Notes under the pieces: generated by a model
The model's database searches: none
Told to the model about the DNA's origin: nothing
The model's input: only the letters and a program-made list of their open reading frames with translations
DNA from: an uncultured Prevotellaceae bacterium
GTDB lineage: Bacteria > Bacteroidota > Bacteroidia > Bacteroidales > Bacteroidaceae
Assembly: GCA_902774925.1 (NCBI GenBank)
Contig: CACYKE010000004.1
Span: 18,261-82,260 of the forward strand
Length of the DNA stretch: 64,000 nt
Direction: 5' to 3'
Part shown: positions 17,332 through 26,768 of the stretch, piece by piece
How the letters are laid out: each line of letters starts with the position of its first letter
How positions within the stretch are numbered: position 1 is the first letter of the stretch
Translations under genes and position numbers: made by a program

Positions 17332-17674
17332 ATACTCTATTTCCTTCCTGTGGAAAAACCACTGTAGGTTTAAACGTCTTTGCTTCTTCAAAATCCATCA
17401 GGGCATATGAAATAATGATGATTACATCACCCACTTGGACTCTACGGGCAGCAGCACCATTCAGACATATACATCCAGAACCGCGCTCACCTTTTATTAT
17501 ATAGGTCTCAAAACGCTCGCCATTATTATTGTCAAGCACTTGCACTTTTTCACCGGCAATCAAGTTGGCTGCATCCATCAAATCCTCATCAATGGTAATA
17601 CTCCCCATATAGTTAAGGTTCGCCTCTGTCACTGTCACACAGTGCAGCTTCGACTTCATTACTTCTATCATCAT
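17330..17674 (-). CDS. panD: Aspartate 1-decarboxylase
   Basis: Makes beta-alanine for pantothenate. Pyruvoyl enzyme made by self-cleavage at a Gly-Ser bond: MGSITID is visible at the expected place, after [14 protein letters not shown]. 114 residues. The start ATG (17674-17672) overlaps the panC stop as ATGA; a second ATG follows directly. It forms a two-gene pantothenate operon with panC. Confidence 0.95.
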   Translation of the reverse strand: MMIEVMKSKLHCVTVTEANLNYMGSITIDEDLMDAANLIAGEKVQVLDNNNGERFETYIIKGERGSGCICLNGAAARRVQVGDVIIIISYALMDFEEAKTFKPTVVFPQEGNRV

Positions 17675-18525
17675 TGCTCTTTATATTTTATATGATCAAT
17701 CAGACGGATGGGGGTCTTACCACAGTAAACCGTAATACAACCAACGACATAAGGCGTATCTTCCCAATTTTCAATATCCTGCAAGGTATTTCCGTCAACA
17801 ATACTATAATACTCAACATTCAACCCTTCAACGGCATTGATATCGGCTACCACCTTGTCATGGGTTTCCTTCACGGTATGTTTCTTGGCATACACCAAAC
17901 TGCTCTTCAGTGCTTTGTAAATAGCTGGAGCAATGGCGCGTTCTTCCTTTGTGAGCAGTGTGTTACGCGAACTCAGGGCTAAACCGTCTTTCTCTCGGAC
18001 AATCTCACACTCCACAATCTGTACCTTTATTCCAAGGTGTCGTACCATAGCCTTGACAACGGCAATCTGCTGCCAGTCCTTTTCTCCGAAATAGGCCCGT
18101 TGGGGTTTCACGATATAGAACAAACGGCTTACCACCTGACAGACGCCATTGAAATGTCCTGGGCGATGGGCACCCTCCATCACTGTCGATACAGGCGGAT
18201 ACTCGAATTGTCGTGTATCAGGTGTGGGATACATCTCATCAACCGACGGAGCCAACACATAGTCTGCTCCGCACTTTTCCAATAACTGACAGTCAGCGTC
18301 CAACGTACGCGGATAGTTCTTCAAGTCATTTTTGTCATTAAACTGAGTGGGATTGACAAAGACCGACACAACTGTCACCGCATTTTCCTTCACACTACGA
18401 CGCACCAACGAAGCATGTCCTTCGTGCAGTGCGCCCATAGTCGGTACAAGACCGACCTCTTTTCCTTGCTTGAAATCTTCAAAAAGTTGGTTCTGAAGAT
18501 CAACAATCTTATCGAATACTTTCAT
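17671..18525 (-). CDS. panC: Pantothenate synthetase
   Basis: Condenses pantoate and beta-alanine with ATP. The nucleotidylyltransferase signature [10 protein letters not shown] follows VGLVPTMG near residue 35; [15 protein letters not shown] and SSRNTLL are further family motifs. The start at 18525 ([10 protein letters not shown]) gives 284 residues, the usual length; the longer open frame to 18612 adds an unrelated hydrophobic extension and is rejected. The minus strand near 18559-18566 has a weak -7-like sequence. Confidence 0.94.
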   Translation of the reverse strand: MKVFDKIVDLQNQLFEDFKQGKEVGLVPTMGALHEGHASLVRRSVKENAVTVVSVFVNPTQFNDKNDLKNYPRTLDADCQLLEKCGADYVLAPSVDEMYPTPDTRQFEYPPVSTVMEGAHRPGHFNGVCQVVSRLFYIVKPQRAYFGEKDWQQIAVVKAMVRHLGIKVQIVECEIVREKDGLALSSRNTLLTKEERAIAPAIYKALKSSLVYAKKHTVKETHDKVVADINAVEGLNVEYYSIVDGNTLQDIENWEDTPYVVGCITVYCGKTPIRLIDHIKYKEQ

Positions 18526-18671
18526 TGTTTTTTCTATGCTTATCTCTGAAATCGGGTGCAAAATAACAACATTTTTACCAAATAAGAAAAAAATAACGTA
18601 AAAATATGCCAAATTTGAGGCTAAAAATCCTTAAATATGCACGTTTTAGTGGTTTTGTGAATTTTTTTTTG

Positions 18672-18679
18672 TATCTTTG
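18672..18679 (+). promoter_or_regulatory. -7 element (TATCTTTG) of the glycogen synthase-like gene
   Basis: TATCTTTG lies 22 bp upstream of the ATG at 18702 in the divergent gap with panC. It shows that the longer open frame from 18606 is not the gene start. Confidence 0.65.
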
Positions 18680-18701
18680 CACATGGTTTAAACTACATTT
18701 T

Positions 18702-19502
18702 ATGGCAAAAAAGATATTATTCATCAATCAGGAAATTGTTCCCTACGTCCCAGACAGCAATCTCTCGCTAATGGGTAAAGCCCTCCCGCAGGCCATTCTT
18801 GAGAAAGGCCACGAGATACGTACGTTCATGCCCAAATGGGGTAACATCAATGAACGCCGCGGACAATTACACGAGGTCATACGCCTATCGGGAATGAACC
18901 TGATTATTGACGATACTGACCATCCGCTCATCATCAAGGTTGCTACAATAGCGCAAACCCGCATTCAGGTGTATTTCATTGATAATGATGATTATTTCTC
19001 GAAGCGTCAGATGGCCCAGGATGAAAAAGGAGAAGACTATTCCGACAATGGGGAACGAGCCATCTTCTTTGCCCGTGGTGTTCTGGAGACTGTCAAGAAA
19101 CTGCGCTGGATACCCGACATCATACACATCCAGGGTTGGATGGGAGCTGTCGTACCTTTATATATCAAGACAGCTTATCACGACGAGCCATCGTTTGCCA
19201 ATACAAAGGTTGTAACTTCGTTGTTCACCAACAGCCTCAAGTCTGATTTCAGCGAGAACTTCAAGAAATGTGTAGAATTTCGTGATGCGAAGGCTGACTT
19301 GCTAAAGAAATACGCAGACCCGTTTACTTTTGATGAATTAGGCAAGCTGGCCATTGACTATAGTGATGGTGTAATTGCCGCAAACAAGAATGTAAGTAAA
19401 GAACTGATAAAATATGCTAAGGGCAACGATGTTCCTTTCCTGGCATACCCCGGCGAGGACTTTGCCGATGCTTATGACAACTTCTACGAGAAGATATTAT
19501 AA
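18702..19502 (+). CDS. Single-domain glycogen/starch synthase-like protein (GT5 N-terminal domain)
   Basis: 266 residues that match only the N-terminal catalytic half of GT5 glycogen synthase: AKKILFINQEIVPYV at the start, then DNDDYFSKR and PDIIHIQGWMGAVVPLYIK. The C-terminal nucleotide-sugar-binding half is absent. Bacteroidales commonly carry this short form, but its activity is unclear; it may be a regulatory or partial enzyme. The start at 18702 fits the promoter and the family N-terminus. The next gene follows after one base. Confidence 0.8.
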   Translation: MAKKILFINQEIVPYVPDSNLSLMGKALPQAILEKGHEIRTFMPKWGNINERRGQLHEVIRLSGMNLIIDDTDHPLIIKVATIAQTRIQVYFIDNDDYFSKRQMAQDEKGEDYSDNGERAIFFARGVLETVKKLRWIPDIIHIQGWMGAVVPLYIKTAYHDEPSFANTKVVTSLFTNSLKSDFSENFKKCVEFRDAKADLLKKYADPFTFDELGKLAIDYSDGVIAANKNVSKELIKYAKGNDVPFLAYPGEDFADAYDNFYEKIL

Positions 19503-19503
19503 C

Positions 19504-20958
19504 ATGATAAAGAAAATAGTATTAATGGGGATTGCAATGATAACAATTGCAATCTCTTCGTGTACAGAAGACACCATGACATTGGGAAACACCCTTGTCA
19601 ATAGTGCTGACCAGTTTGTCATTACCTCCGATACATTCGATGTATCTACACGTTCCATCATTGCCGACTCGGTTTTGGCCCGCAGCACTTATAGTTACCT
19701 TGGAAAGATCAAGGATCCCGAAACCGGTTCGTATATCTCGGCAGATTTCATGACGCAGTTCTCCACGCTTGAGAGTGAGCAAGAGTCATTATTTCCTCCC
19801 AAGGATGTCCTCTTTGATGAGGTAGATGATCACACGGACGTGACAATGGCAGACTCTTGCTTTCTCAATATCATCATAGAATCTTTCATGGGAGATTCGT
19901 TGTCGGCCATGAAACTAACAACCCTTGAGCTCGATAAACCCGTCAAAGAAAATCTCCAGTACTATACGAATTTCGATCTCGAGGAGAATGGTTTCATTCG
20001 TACCAACGGTATCTGTCAGAACAAGGTATATTCCTTGTCAGACTTGACCCAGAGCGACAGTTTACGTTATAAGAATCAGGATGGAACCAATTACTTCCGT
20101 ATTAGGGTTCCCCTCAACGTTCCCTATACCGACAAGCAGGGTCAAACATACAACAACTATGGTTCCTACGTGATGCGAACCTATTATGAGCATCCTGAAT
20201 ATTTTAAGAATTCCCAGACCTTTATCCAGAAGGTTTGTCCGGGATTCTATTTCAAGACGACCGATGGTCTGGGACTGATGACAGAGGTACAGCAGACGCA
20301 AATGATTATTCATTACCATTATACTATTGGCAGCAAGAAGTATTCCAATTCCAAAGTATTTAGTGGTAATGAGGAAGTATTACAAACCACACATTTCACT
20401 AGCGACAAAGAGAATATCAAGCGTCTTGCTGCAGACGATGAATGTACCTATCTGAAAGCGCCTGATGGTATTTTCACCGAAGTAATCCTACCTGTCGACG
20501 ACATCAAGCGCGGTCATGAGAACGATACCATTACTTCTGCCAAGATGGTTTTCCGTCGAATGAATGAAATCAGTGAACTAAGTGACAATTTGCTGGCCGA
20601 GCCCCAATATCTGATGATACTTGAGCGCGACAGCCTCTACTCATTCTTCGAGAACCGCAACCTGCCCAACAACGTGGCGTCCTATGTGGCATCATACAAT
20701 AGTAACAAGAACACTTACACATTCAACAACATCTCCGGAATGATTAACAGTATGTACAACAAACGTAATCTTTCCGCCAACTGGAACAAAGCCGTTATCG
20801 TTCCCGTGCAGGTTACGACCGCATCGACGTCCAGTTCCACCTCGTCCATTGCCAGTGTCAACAATGAGCTGAATGTTGTCAGTGTCCGACTGGTAGGTGG
20901 CAGCAACAACAAACACGATCCGACACGCATTAGTATTGTATACAGTCAAAGTGATTAA
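19504..20958 (+). CDS. DUF4270 family lipoprotein
   Basis: Predicted envelope lipoprotein of 484 residues. Signal MIKKIVLMGIAMITIAIS is followed by the lipobox SSC. After it come TLGNTLVNSADQFVITSDTFDV and repeated beta-rich segments typical of DUF4270, a Bacteroidota family of unknown function. The C-terminus is Ser/Thr-rich (TTASTSSSTSS). An upstream in-frame ATG at 19414 is rejected because it overlaps the previous gene and would bury the signal peptide. It probably forms an operon with the genes on both sides. Confidence 0.85.
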   Translation: MIKKIVLMGIAMITIAISSCTEDTMTLGNTLVNSADQFVITSDTFDVSTRSIIADSVLARSTYSYLGKIKDPETGSYISADFMTQFSTLESEQESLFPPKDVLFDEVDDHTDVTMADSCFLNIIIESFMGDSLSAMKLTTLELDKPVKENLQYYTNFDLEENGFIRTNGICQNKVYSLSDLTQSDSLRYKNQDGTNYFRIRVPLNVPYTDKQGQTYNNYGSYVMRTYYEHPEYFKNSQTFIQKVCPGFYFKTTDGLGLMTEVQQTQMIIHYHYTIGSKKYSNSKVFSGNEEVLQTTHFTSDKENIKRLAADDECTYLKAPDGIFTEVILPVDDIKRGHENDTITSAKMVFRRMNEISELSDNLLAEPQYLMILERDSLYSFFENRNLPNNVASYVASYNSNKNTYTFNNISGMINSMYNKRNLSANWNKAVIVPVQVTTASTSSSTSSIASVNNELNVVSVRLVGGSNNKHDPTRISIVYSQSD

Positions 20959-21089
20959 TGGCAGATAATTTTCTTGAGAAACATTACGAAGAATACGAGG
21001 CCCGTAAGGCCGCTTATCTTCGCAAGAAGAGACATCTTCCCAAAATAACGTCTCGCCTTCCGGAGCGTCCGGAAGACGAGGCTTTATAA
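20958..21089 (+). CDS. Small basic conserved-type protein (43 aa)
   Basis: ATG at 20958 overlaps the TAA of the DUF4270 gene by one base and opens 43 codons: MADNFLEKHYEEYEARKAAY, then LRKKRHLPKI and an acidic tail. It is a helical, charged peptide with no signal. I recall similar 40-45 residue proteins downstream of Bacteroidales envelope genes but know no function. A hairpin at 21057-21075 lies in its last codons. Confidence 0.65.
   Translation: MADNFLEKHYEEYEARKAAYLRKKRHLPKITSRLPERPEDEAL
21057..21075. terminator. Possible bidirectional terminator hairpin at the convergent small gene / pcrA junction
   Basis: CTTCCGGA-GCG-TCCGGAAG is a perfect 8-bp stem with a 3-base loop. It lies inside the end of the 43-codon gene, 16 bp from the pcrA stop. 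It has no clean T-run on either side, so termination is uncertain. Confidence 0.4.
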
Positions 21090-21090
21090 T

Positions 21091-23415
21091 TTAGCTAATT
21101 ATCGTATATTTTGCGAACTTCAGCAGCAGTTGCTTGGTTCCGGTATTTTTAAATGCCACAGTAGCTTTGGTATTCTCACCCGAGCCTTCCACTTTGATGA
21201 CTGTCCCGATGCCAAAGCGCTGATGCTCAATGACATTTCCTTCCTTGATCCCAATATTTCCTATAGCAGATTGCGGACGGGGAGTTTCCTTGCGTACAGG
21301 CATCAGACGCGGTTTCGGATCAGCGACAAACTGTGTTGCCACAGGACGAGGGTTCTGTACGGGAACCCTAGAATATCTAGAGCCTCTAAAAGAACTAGGC
21401 TCCCTGGAAAAGCCGGAATCTTTAAATCCTGACATTCCTGCATTCCCCTCCACTTTTAACAGATTAGGGGCGATATCCTTAATGAATCGCGAGGGCGTAT
21501 CATACTCCATTCTTCCGTAACGGAACCTATTCTGTGCACATGTCAGGATACAATGCATCTCTGCACGGGTGATAGCCACATACAGCAACCGTCGCTCTTC
21601 CTCCAGTTCACGCATCGTGTTGACGCACATCGGCGAAGGGAAGATATTCTCTTCAAGTCCTACGACAAAAACCGTTGGGAACTCCAATCCTTTCGCAGCA
21701 TGAATCGTCATCAGCGACACTTTAGGCTGGTCTTTATCTCCTTCACTGTCCAAATCCGTCAATAATGCCACTTCCTGAAGGAAATCACTGAGTCCAGTTT
21801 CGTTTTCACGGTCTTCCTCCTTCCGTGACTCTACGAAATCCTGCATGCCACCCAGGAATTCTTCCAGATTTTCTTGTCTTGACAGGTCTTCAGGATTAGA
21901 AGATCCGTAAATATCCTTACTGATACCACTCTCCATGATAATAGAATGGCCCAATTCATAGACATCTTCCTTGTCTATACGCGCTGTCCAACCTTCTATC
22001 AACATCCTAAACGCCTCCAACTTTGTATATGTCCCCTTGGAGAGATTGAGGTCAAACACCACTGGCTGCTGGATGACCCGCCACAAACTAACTCGATGTA
22101 TGTTGGCTGTCTCTGCTATTTTGGCAACTGTTGTATCTCCTATACCCCGGGTAGGATAGTTGATGATTCTTCGCAGTGCCTCCTCATCATTCGGATTCGC
22201 CACCACACGGAAATAGGCGATGACATCCTTTATTTCCTTGCGCTGATAGAAACTCAGCCCTCCATATATTCTATATGGAATACCATCCTTGCGCATCTGT
22301 TCCTCAAACGAACGGCTTTGTGCATTCGTTCTGTAAAGAATAGCAAAGTCCGAGAACTCTCCCCCCTCCTGCCGGCGGATGCGTTTGATATCGTTACACA
22401 CTATCATCGCCTCCTCCTTGTCACTATAGGCAGGCTTCAGCATCAGCCGTTCACCCTCCTCATTCTTACTGAAAACATCCTTATGAATCTGCCGTTCATT
22501 CTTACTTATCAAACTGTTTGCAGCCTGCACGATCAGTTGTGTCGAGCGATAATTCTGTTCCAGCTTATACAGTTTTGCGTCCTTGTATTGTTTCTGGAAA
22601 TTCAGGATGTTATCAATATTAGCCCCACGGAAACTATAGATACTCTGTGCGTCATCGCCCACTACACAGACACGACCATGTCCATGAGTCAGCAGCAGCA
22701 CGATTTCCTGCTGGGCATAATTGGTATCCTGATACTCATCCACCAAGACATATTGGAAACGCTCAATATATTTGTTCCGGATATCCTCATGGTCACGCAA
22801 TAGTACAAAGGTCTTTACCAGCAGGTCGTCGAAGTCCATCGCATTGGCCTGATGGCAACGCTCCACATAGCGGTTGTATATCTCTGACACCAAAGGGCGT
22901 TTGTGCTGTGCATCATCCGCCGCCCACGAGCTGACGGCATACTGCTGTGGCAACAATAGGTGGTTTTTGGCCATGGATATCCGGTCGGCCACACTATTAG
23001 GCTTATACGTCTTATCGTCCAATTGCATTTCTTTGATGATACTCTTCACCAGCGAACGCGCATCAGCCTGATCATAAATCGTGAAATTGGAACCGAAGCC
23101 GATTCGTTCTGCTTCTGCCCTGAGAATGCGTGCAAAGACAGAGTGGAACGTGCCCATCTGCAGGTAGATAGCCCTCTCCTGCCCTACCAGTTTTCCGATG
23201 CGTTCTTTCATTTCCCGTGCGGCCTTGTTGGTAAAAGTCAACGCCAGTATATTCCATGGTGCCATCCCTTGTTCCAACAAATAAGCTATCTTATAGGTCA
23301 GCACACGGGTTTTGCCAGACCCAGCACCTGCAATCACCAGTTGTGGTCCGTCGCAATACTCCACCGCAGCACGCTGGCCGTCATTCAAATCATTTAATAT
23401 ATCATGGTCCATCAT
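21091..23415 (-). CDS. pcrA: ATP-dependent DNA helicase PcrA/UvrD
   Basis: Superfamily 1A 3'-5' helicase for DNA repair and fork processing. LNDGQRAAVEY is the Q motif, AGAGSGKTRVL the Walker A, VDEYQDTNYAQ motif II, and VSLMTIHAAKGLEFPTVF and VAITRAEMHC lie near the end of the helicase core. The C-terminus (VIEHQRFGIGTVIKVEG to LLLKFA) is the PcrA-type Tudor-like domain, joined by a flexible linker that holds a Ser-Arg-rich segment encoded by a degenerate 9-bp TCTAGA repeat. The start at 23415 (MMDHDILNDLNDG) fits the family; the longer frame to 23493 crosses the promoter. About 774 residues. Confidence 0.94.
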   Translation of the reverse strand: MMDHDILNDLNDGQRAAVEYCDGPQLVIAGAGSGKTRVLTYKIAYLLEQGMAPWNILALTFTNKAAREMKERIGKLVGQERAIYLQMGTFHSVFARILRAEAERIGFGSNFTIYDQADARSLVKSIIKEMQLDDKTYKPNSVADRISMAKNHLLLPQQYAVSSWAADDAQHKRPLVSEIYNRYVERCHQANAMDFDDLLVKTFVLLRDHEDIRNKYIERFQYVLVDEYQDTNYAQQEIVLLLTHGHGRVCVVGDDAQSIYSFRGANIDNILNFQKQYKDAKLYKLEQNYRSTQLIVQAANSLISKNERQIHKDVFSKNEEGERLMLKPAYSDKEEAMIVCNDIKRIRRQEGGEFSDFAILYRTNAQSRSFEEQMRKDGIPYRIYGGLSFYQRKEIKDVIAYFRVVANPNDEEALRRIINYPTRGIGDTTVAKIAETANIHRVSLWRVIQQPVVFDLNLSKGTYTKLEAFRMLIEGWTARIDKEDVYELGHSIIMESGISKDIYGSSNPEDLSRQENLEEFLGGMQDFVESRKEEDRENETGLSDFLQEVALLTDLDSEGDKDQPKVSLMTIHAAKGLEFPTVFVVGLEENIFPSPMCVNTMRELEEERRLLYVAITRAEMHCILTCAQNRFRYGRMEYDTPSRFIKDIAPNLLKVEGNAGMSGFKDSGFSREPSSFRGSRYSRVPVQNPRPVATQFVADPKPRLMPVRKETPRPQSAIGNIGIKEGNVIEHQRFGIGTVIKVEGSGENTKATVAFKNTGTKQLLLKFAKYTIIS
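21368..21399. repeat. Degenerate TCTAGA-type 9-bp repeat inside pcrA
   Basis: CTAGA-like cores lie at 21368, 21377, 21386 and 21395 (CTAGA, CTAGA, CTAAA, CTAGG), exactly 9 bp apart. The array encodes part of the linker before the C-terminal domain, with Ser-Arg pairs on the minus strand. Confidence 0.8.
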
Positions 23416-23420
23416 GGTTG

Positions 23421-23428
23421 CAAAGGTA
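23421..23428 (-). promoter_or_regulatory. -7 element (TACCTTTG) of pcrA
   Basis: The minus strand reads TACCTTTG, with TTG 20 bp further upstream as a -33 element. It ends 5 bp before the start codon, so the transcript would be leaderless or nearly so. Confidence 0.7.
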
Positions 23429-23522
23429 CGCTTTTTTTGCGAAATTTCCAAGAAAACGTTGACGTATCGTAAGAAAATTACATTTTCTTGCATAAAGTTT
23501 TGCCATTGTCATATTTATTTTA

Positions 23523-23530
23523 TATTTTTG
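23523..23530 (+). promoter_or_regulatory. -7 element (TATTTTTG) of manC
   Basis: TATTTTTG with TTTG at 23499-23502 and a 20-bp spacer. It lies 28 bp upstream of the manC ATG and likely drives the GDP-fucose operon. Confidence 0.75.
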
Positions 23531-23558
23531 CAGGCATAAATGTACAAGAGAGATTATT

Positions 23559-24629
23559 ATGGCAAAAATCAACAACCATCTCGTCATTATGGCCGGCGGT
23601 GTAGGAAGCCGTTTTTGGCCTATGAGCACCACCGATAAGCCCAAGCAATTTATCGATGTCTTAGGTATCGGCAAGTCGTTGCTCCAGTTGACCGTTGACC
23701 GTTTCAGCGGCATTGTTCCCCCAGAGAACGTCTGGGTGGTCACCAATCAGAAATATGCCGACACCGTCAGCGGCCAATTGCCAGACATGCCTGTCGACCA
23801 TATTCTCTGTGAGCCCTGTCGGAGAAATACGGCACCCTGTATTGCCTATGTTTCCTGGCGTATCAAGTCCAAGGATCCGAAAGCTAATATCGTGGTATCA
23901 CCGAGTGACCATGTCGTGATGGATTCTGCTGAGTTTCGGCGTGTCATCACTGAGTGCCTGAAATTCACTTCCGACACCGATGCCATTGTGACCTTGGGCA
24001 TGAAGCCCACGCGTCCTGAAACAGGCTATGGCTACATTCAAGCCGACCTTTCCAGCAAATCGCTGCGCAACAAGGAGATTTTCCGTGTCGACAGTTTCCG
24101 TGAGAAACCCGACCTGCAGACCGCCACGCAGTATATCAGCGAGAAGAACTATTTCTGGAATGCCGGCATATTCATTTGGAATGTGTCAACTATCGTCAAT
24201 GCCTTCCGTATCTACCAGCCGGCAATGGCAAAGATCTTCGAGTCGCTGTTGCCCGTCTATGGTACAGCACAGGAGCAACAGGAGATAGACCGTTTGTTCC
24301 CTGAATGCGAGAATATCTCCGTTGACTATGCCATCATGGAGAAAGCCGAGGAAATCTTCGTTTGTCCTGCCGACTTTGGCTGGAGCGACCTCGGCACGTG
24401 GGGCTCACTGCTTCAGCAAAGCAAGAAAGACCTCTATGGCAATGCTGCCATCGGTCCCGACATTAACATCTTCGAATCTCACGACTGTATCGTACATACG
24501 ACTCAGGAGAAGAAGGTCGTCATCCAAGGCCTTGACGGATATATCGTTGCCGAGAATGATGATACCCTACTCATCTGCAAGCTATCCGAAGAACAACGTA
24601 TCAAACAATTCAGCGGACAAGATAAATAA
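23559..24629 (+). CDS. manC: Mannose-1-phosphate guanylyltransferase
   Basis: Makes GDP-mannose from mannose-1-phosphate and GTP. 356 residues with the nucleotidyltransferase signature GGVGSRFWPMSTTDKPKQF at about 12-30, then VVSPSDHVV, ETGYGYIQ and FREKPD. It is the short, single-domain form without a phosphomannose isomerase domain. It is followed by gmd and fcl, so the product is probably used for GDP-L-fucose and also as GDP-mannose. Confidence 0.95.
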   Translation: MAKINNHLVIMAGGVGSRFWPMSTTDKPKQFIDVLGIGKSLLQLTVDRFSGIVPPENVWVVTNQKYADTVSGQLPDMPVDHILCEPCRRNTAPCIAYVSWRIKSKDPKANIVVSPSDHVVMDSAEFRRVITECLKFTSDTDAIVTLGMKPTRPETGYGYIQADLSSKSLRNKEIFRVDSFREKPDLQTATQYISEKNYFWNAGIFIWNVSTIVNAFRIYQPAMAKIFESLLPVYGTAQEQQEIDRLFPECENISVDYAIMEKAEEIFVCPADFGWSDLGTWGSLLQQSKKDLYGNAAIGPDINIFESHDCIVHTTQEKKVVIQGLDGYIVAENDDTLLICKLSEEQRIKQFSGQDK

Positions 24630-24659
24630 AACCACGAATTTCACGAATCAAACAAATTT

Positions 24660-25763
24660 ATGGCAGAAAAAAGAATAGCGCTAATTACCGGTATTACGGG
24701 TCAGGACGGAAGCTATCTGGCCGAGTTCTTGATTGAAAAAGGCTATGAGGTGCACGGACTACTGCGCCGTAGCTCGTCATTCAACACAGGACGTATAGAA
24801 CACCTCTATCTCGACGAGTGGGTACGCGATATGAAGAAAGCCCGTCTGGTTAACCTGCATTGGGCGGATATGACTGACTCTTCATCACTCATCCGTGTTA
24901 TCGGTGAGGTGAAACCGACGGAAATCTATAATCTGGCTGCTCAGAGCCATGTAAAGGTATCGTTCGACGTGCCTGAATACACCGCTGATGTGGATGCCGA
25001 TGGTGTGCTGCGCTTATTGGAAGCTGTACGCATCTGTGGACTGGATAAGACGTGCCGCATCTATCAGGCCTCAACCTCTGAGTTGTACGGCAAAGTACAG
25101 GAGGTTCCACAAAGTGAGACCACTCCTTTCTATCCCCGTTCACCCTATGCCGTTGCCAAGCTCTATGGTTTCTGGATTATGAAGAACTATCGTGAGTCAT
25201 ACGGCATGTTCTGCTGCAATGGTATTCTCTTCAACCACGAGAGTGAACGGCGAGGCGAGAACTTCGTGACACGCAAGATTACGTTGGCTGCCGCTCGCAT
25301 CGCTCAAGGTTATCAGGACAAGCTCTACTTAGGTAACCTGAACTCGCTGCGTGACTGGGGTTATGCCAAGGACTATATCGAGTGTATGTGGCTCATTCTA
25401 CAACAGCCTGAGCCCGACGATTTTGTCATTGCCACAGGTGAATACCATACCGTCCGCGAGTTTACTACTCTGGCCTTCAAGGAAGTGGGCATCGAACTGG
25501 AATGGCGTGGTGATGGTGTTGACGAGAAAGGCTACGACAAGGCTACAGGCAAAGCCTTGGTCGAAGTTGATCCGAAGTATTTCCGTCCTGCCGAGGTCGA
25601 TCAGCTGTTGGGTAATCCTGCCAAGGCTAAGGCTAAACTCGGCTGGAATCCCCAGAAGACCTCATTCCCCGATCTTGTTAAGATTATGGTGAAGCACGAT
25701 ATGAAATTCGTGAAGAAACTATTCCTAAAGGCTCAAATGGATAAAGAAGATGCAGAGCAATAG
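24660..25763 (+). CDS. gmd: GDP-mannose 4,6-dehydratase
   Basis: Converts GDP-mannose to GDP-4-keto-6-deoxymannose. Extended SDR enzyme of 367 residues: nucleotide motif [12 protein letters not shown] at the N-terminus, [13 protein letters not shown] for NADP binding, [15 protein letters not shown], and the YxxxK pair in [10 protein letters not shown]. The 30-bp gap before it contains a short ACGAATTTCACGAATC-type direct repeat. The gene overlaps fcl by 14 bp. Confidence 0.96.
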   Translation: MAEKRIALITGITGQDGSYLAEFLIEKGYEVHGLLRRSSSFNTGRIEHLYLDEWVRDMKKARLVNLHWADMTDSSSLIRVIGEVKPTEIYNLAAQSHVKVSFDVPEYTADVDADGVLRLLEAVRICGLDKTCRIYQASTSELYGKVQEVPQSETTPFYPRSPYAVAKLYGFWIMKNYRESYGMFCCNGILFNHESERRGENFVTRKITLAAARIAQGYQDKLYLGNLNSLRDWGYAKDYIECMWLILQQPEPDDFVIATGEYHTVREFTTLAFKEVGIELEWRGDGVDEKGYDKATGKALVEVDPKYFRPAEVDQLLGNPAKAKAKLGWNPQKTSFPDLVKIMVKHDMKFVKKLFLKAQMDKEDAEQ

Positions 25764-26736
25764 TAAGATCTATGTAGCAGGCCATCGCGGTATGGTGGGG
25801 TCTGCCATTGTCCGTGAACTCCAGCGCCAGGGTTATACCAATATTATCACACGTACTCATGCCGAGTTAGACTTAACGAGGCAAGAAGCCGTGGAAAAGT
25901 TCTTTGCTGAGGAACGTCCGGAATACGTATTTCTGGCTGCCGCAAAGGTTGGAGGTATTGTAGCCAACCAGAGTGCCCTGGCCGATTTTATGTATGACAA
26001 CATGATTCTGGAGATGAATGTCATCCATGCCGCATGGAAAAATGGTTGTAAGAAACTGGAGTTTCTGGGCAGCAGTTGCATCTATCCCCGTATGGCACCG
26101 CAGCCTATGCCCGAGAGTTGCCTGCTCACCAGCGAACTGGAGAAAACCAACGAGGCCTACGCTCTGGCGAAGATCAGCGGCCTAAAGTACTGCGAGTTTC
26201 TGAATCGCCAGTATGATACTGACTATATCTCTGTGATGCCCACGAACCTCTATGGTCCCAACGACAACTATCACCCCGAGCACAGCCACGTACTACCTGC
26301 ATTGATTCGCAGGTTCCATGAGGCTAAAGTAGAGGGCAAAGAAAGTGTCACCTGCTGGGGTGACGGTTCTCCGCTCCGCGAATTCCTGTATGTGGACGAC
26401 TTGGCCAACCTCTGTGTATTTTTAATGAATAACTATAGTGGTCGGAGCGAGAGCGACAATAAGCACGGTCAAAGGTCGCCAGATTACATGGCGACCGTCA
26501 ATGCCGGTACGGGCAAGGAACTCACCATCAAGGCCCTGACAGAATTAGTCGCCAAGGTAGTAGGATATACGGGCCGTATTGAGTGGGATACCACCCGTCC
26601 GAACGGCACCCCGCGTAAATTGCTCGATGTCAGCAAAGCCACCAAATTGGGCTGGATTTACAAAACAGAACTTGAGGACGGCATCCGACTGGCTTATGAG
26701 GATTTCTTAAATAATCCGATGCGAGCAGAACGATAA
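25750..26736 (+). CDS. fcl: GDP-L-fucose synthase
   Basis: Epimerase/reductase that completes GDP-L-fucose. SDR motif [26 protein letters not shown] with the catalytic Ser/Cys region, and YALAKISG with the Tyr-Lys pair; the C-terminus [16 protein letters not shown] is typical. 328 residues. Within the coding sequence GGTCGCCA and TGGCGACC form an 8-bp inverted repeat with a 7-base loop (26471-26493). Confidence 0.96.
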   Translation: MQSNSKIYVAGHRGMVGSAIVRELQRQGYTNIITRTHAELDLTRQEAVEKFFAEERPEYVFLAAAKVGGIVANQSALADFMYDNMILEMNVIHAAWKNGCKKLEFLGSSCIYPRMAPQPMPESCLLTSELEKTNEAYALAKISGLKYCEFLNRQYDTDYISVMPTNLYGPNDNYHPEHSHVLPALIRRFHEAKVEGKESVTCWGDGSPLREFLYVDDLANLCVFLMNNYSGRSESDNKHGQRSPDYMATVNAGTGKELTIKALTELVAKVVGYTGRIEWDTTRPNGTPRKLLDVSKATKLGWIYKTELEDGIRLAYEDFLNNPMRAER

Positions 26737-26768
26737 CGCAATAAATACTAACGATAACTTGAAGACCT

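Noticed and set aside
18526-18612. Longer PanC N-terminus
   Set aside because: A hydrophobic extension absent from the family; [10 protein letters not shown] at 18525 is the normal beginning and length.
21946-22803. 285-codon plus-strand open frame
   Set aside because: Antisense to pcrA, no motif and no promoter.
23416-23493. Longer PcrA N-terminus
   Set aside because: It crosses a well-formed promoter; the family N-terminus begins at 23415.
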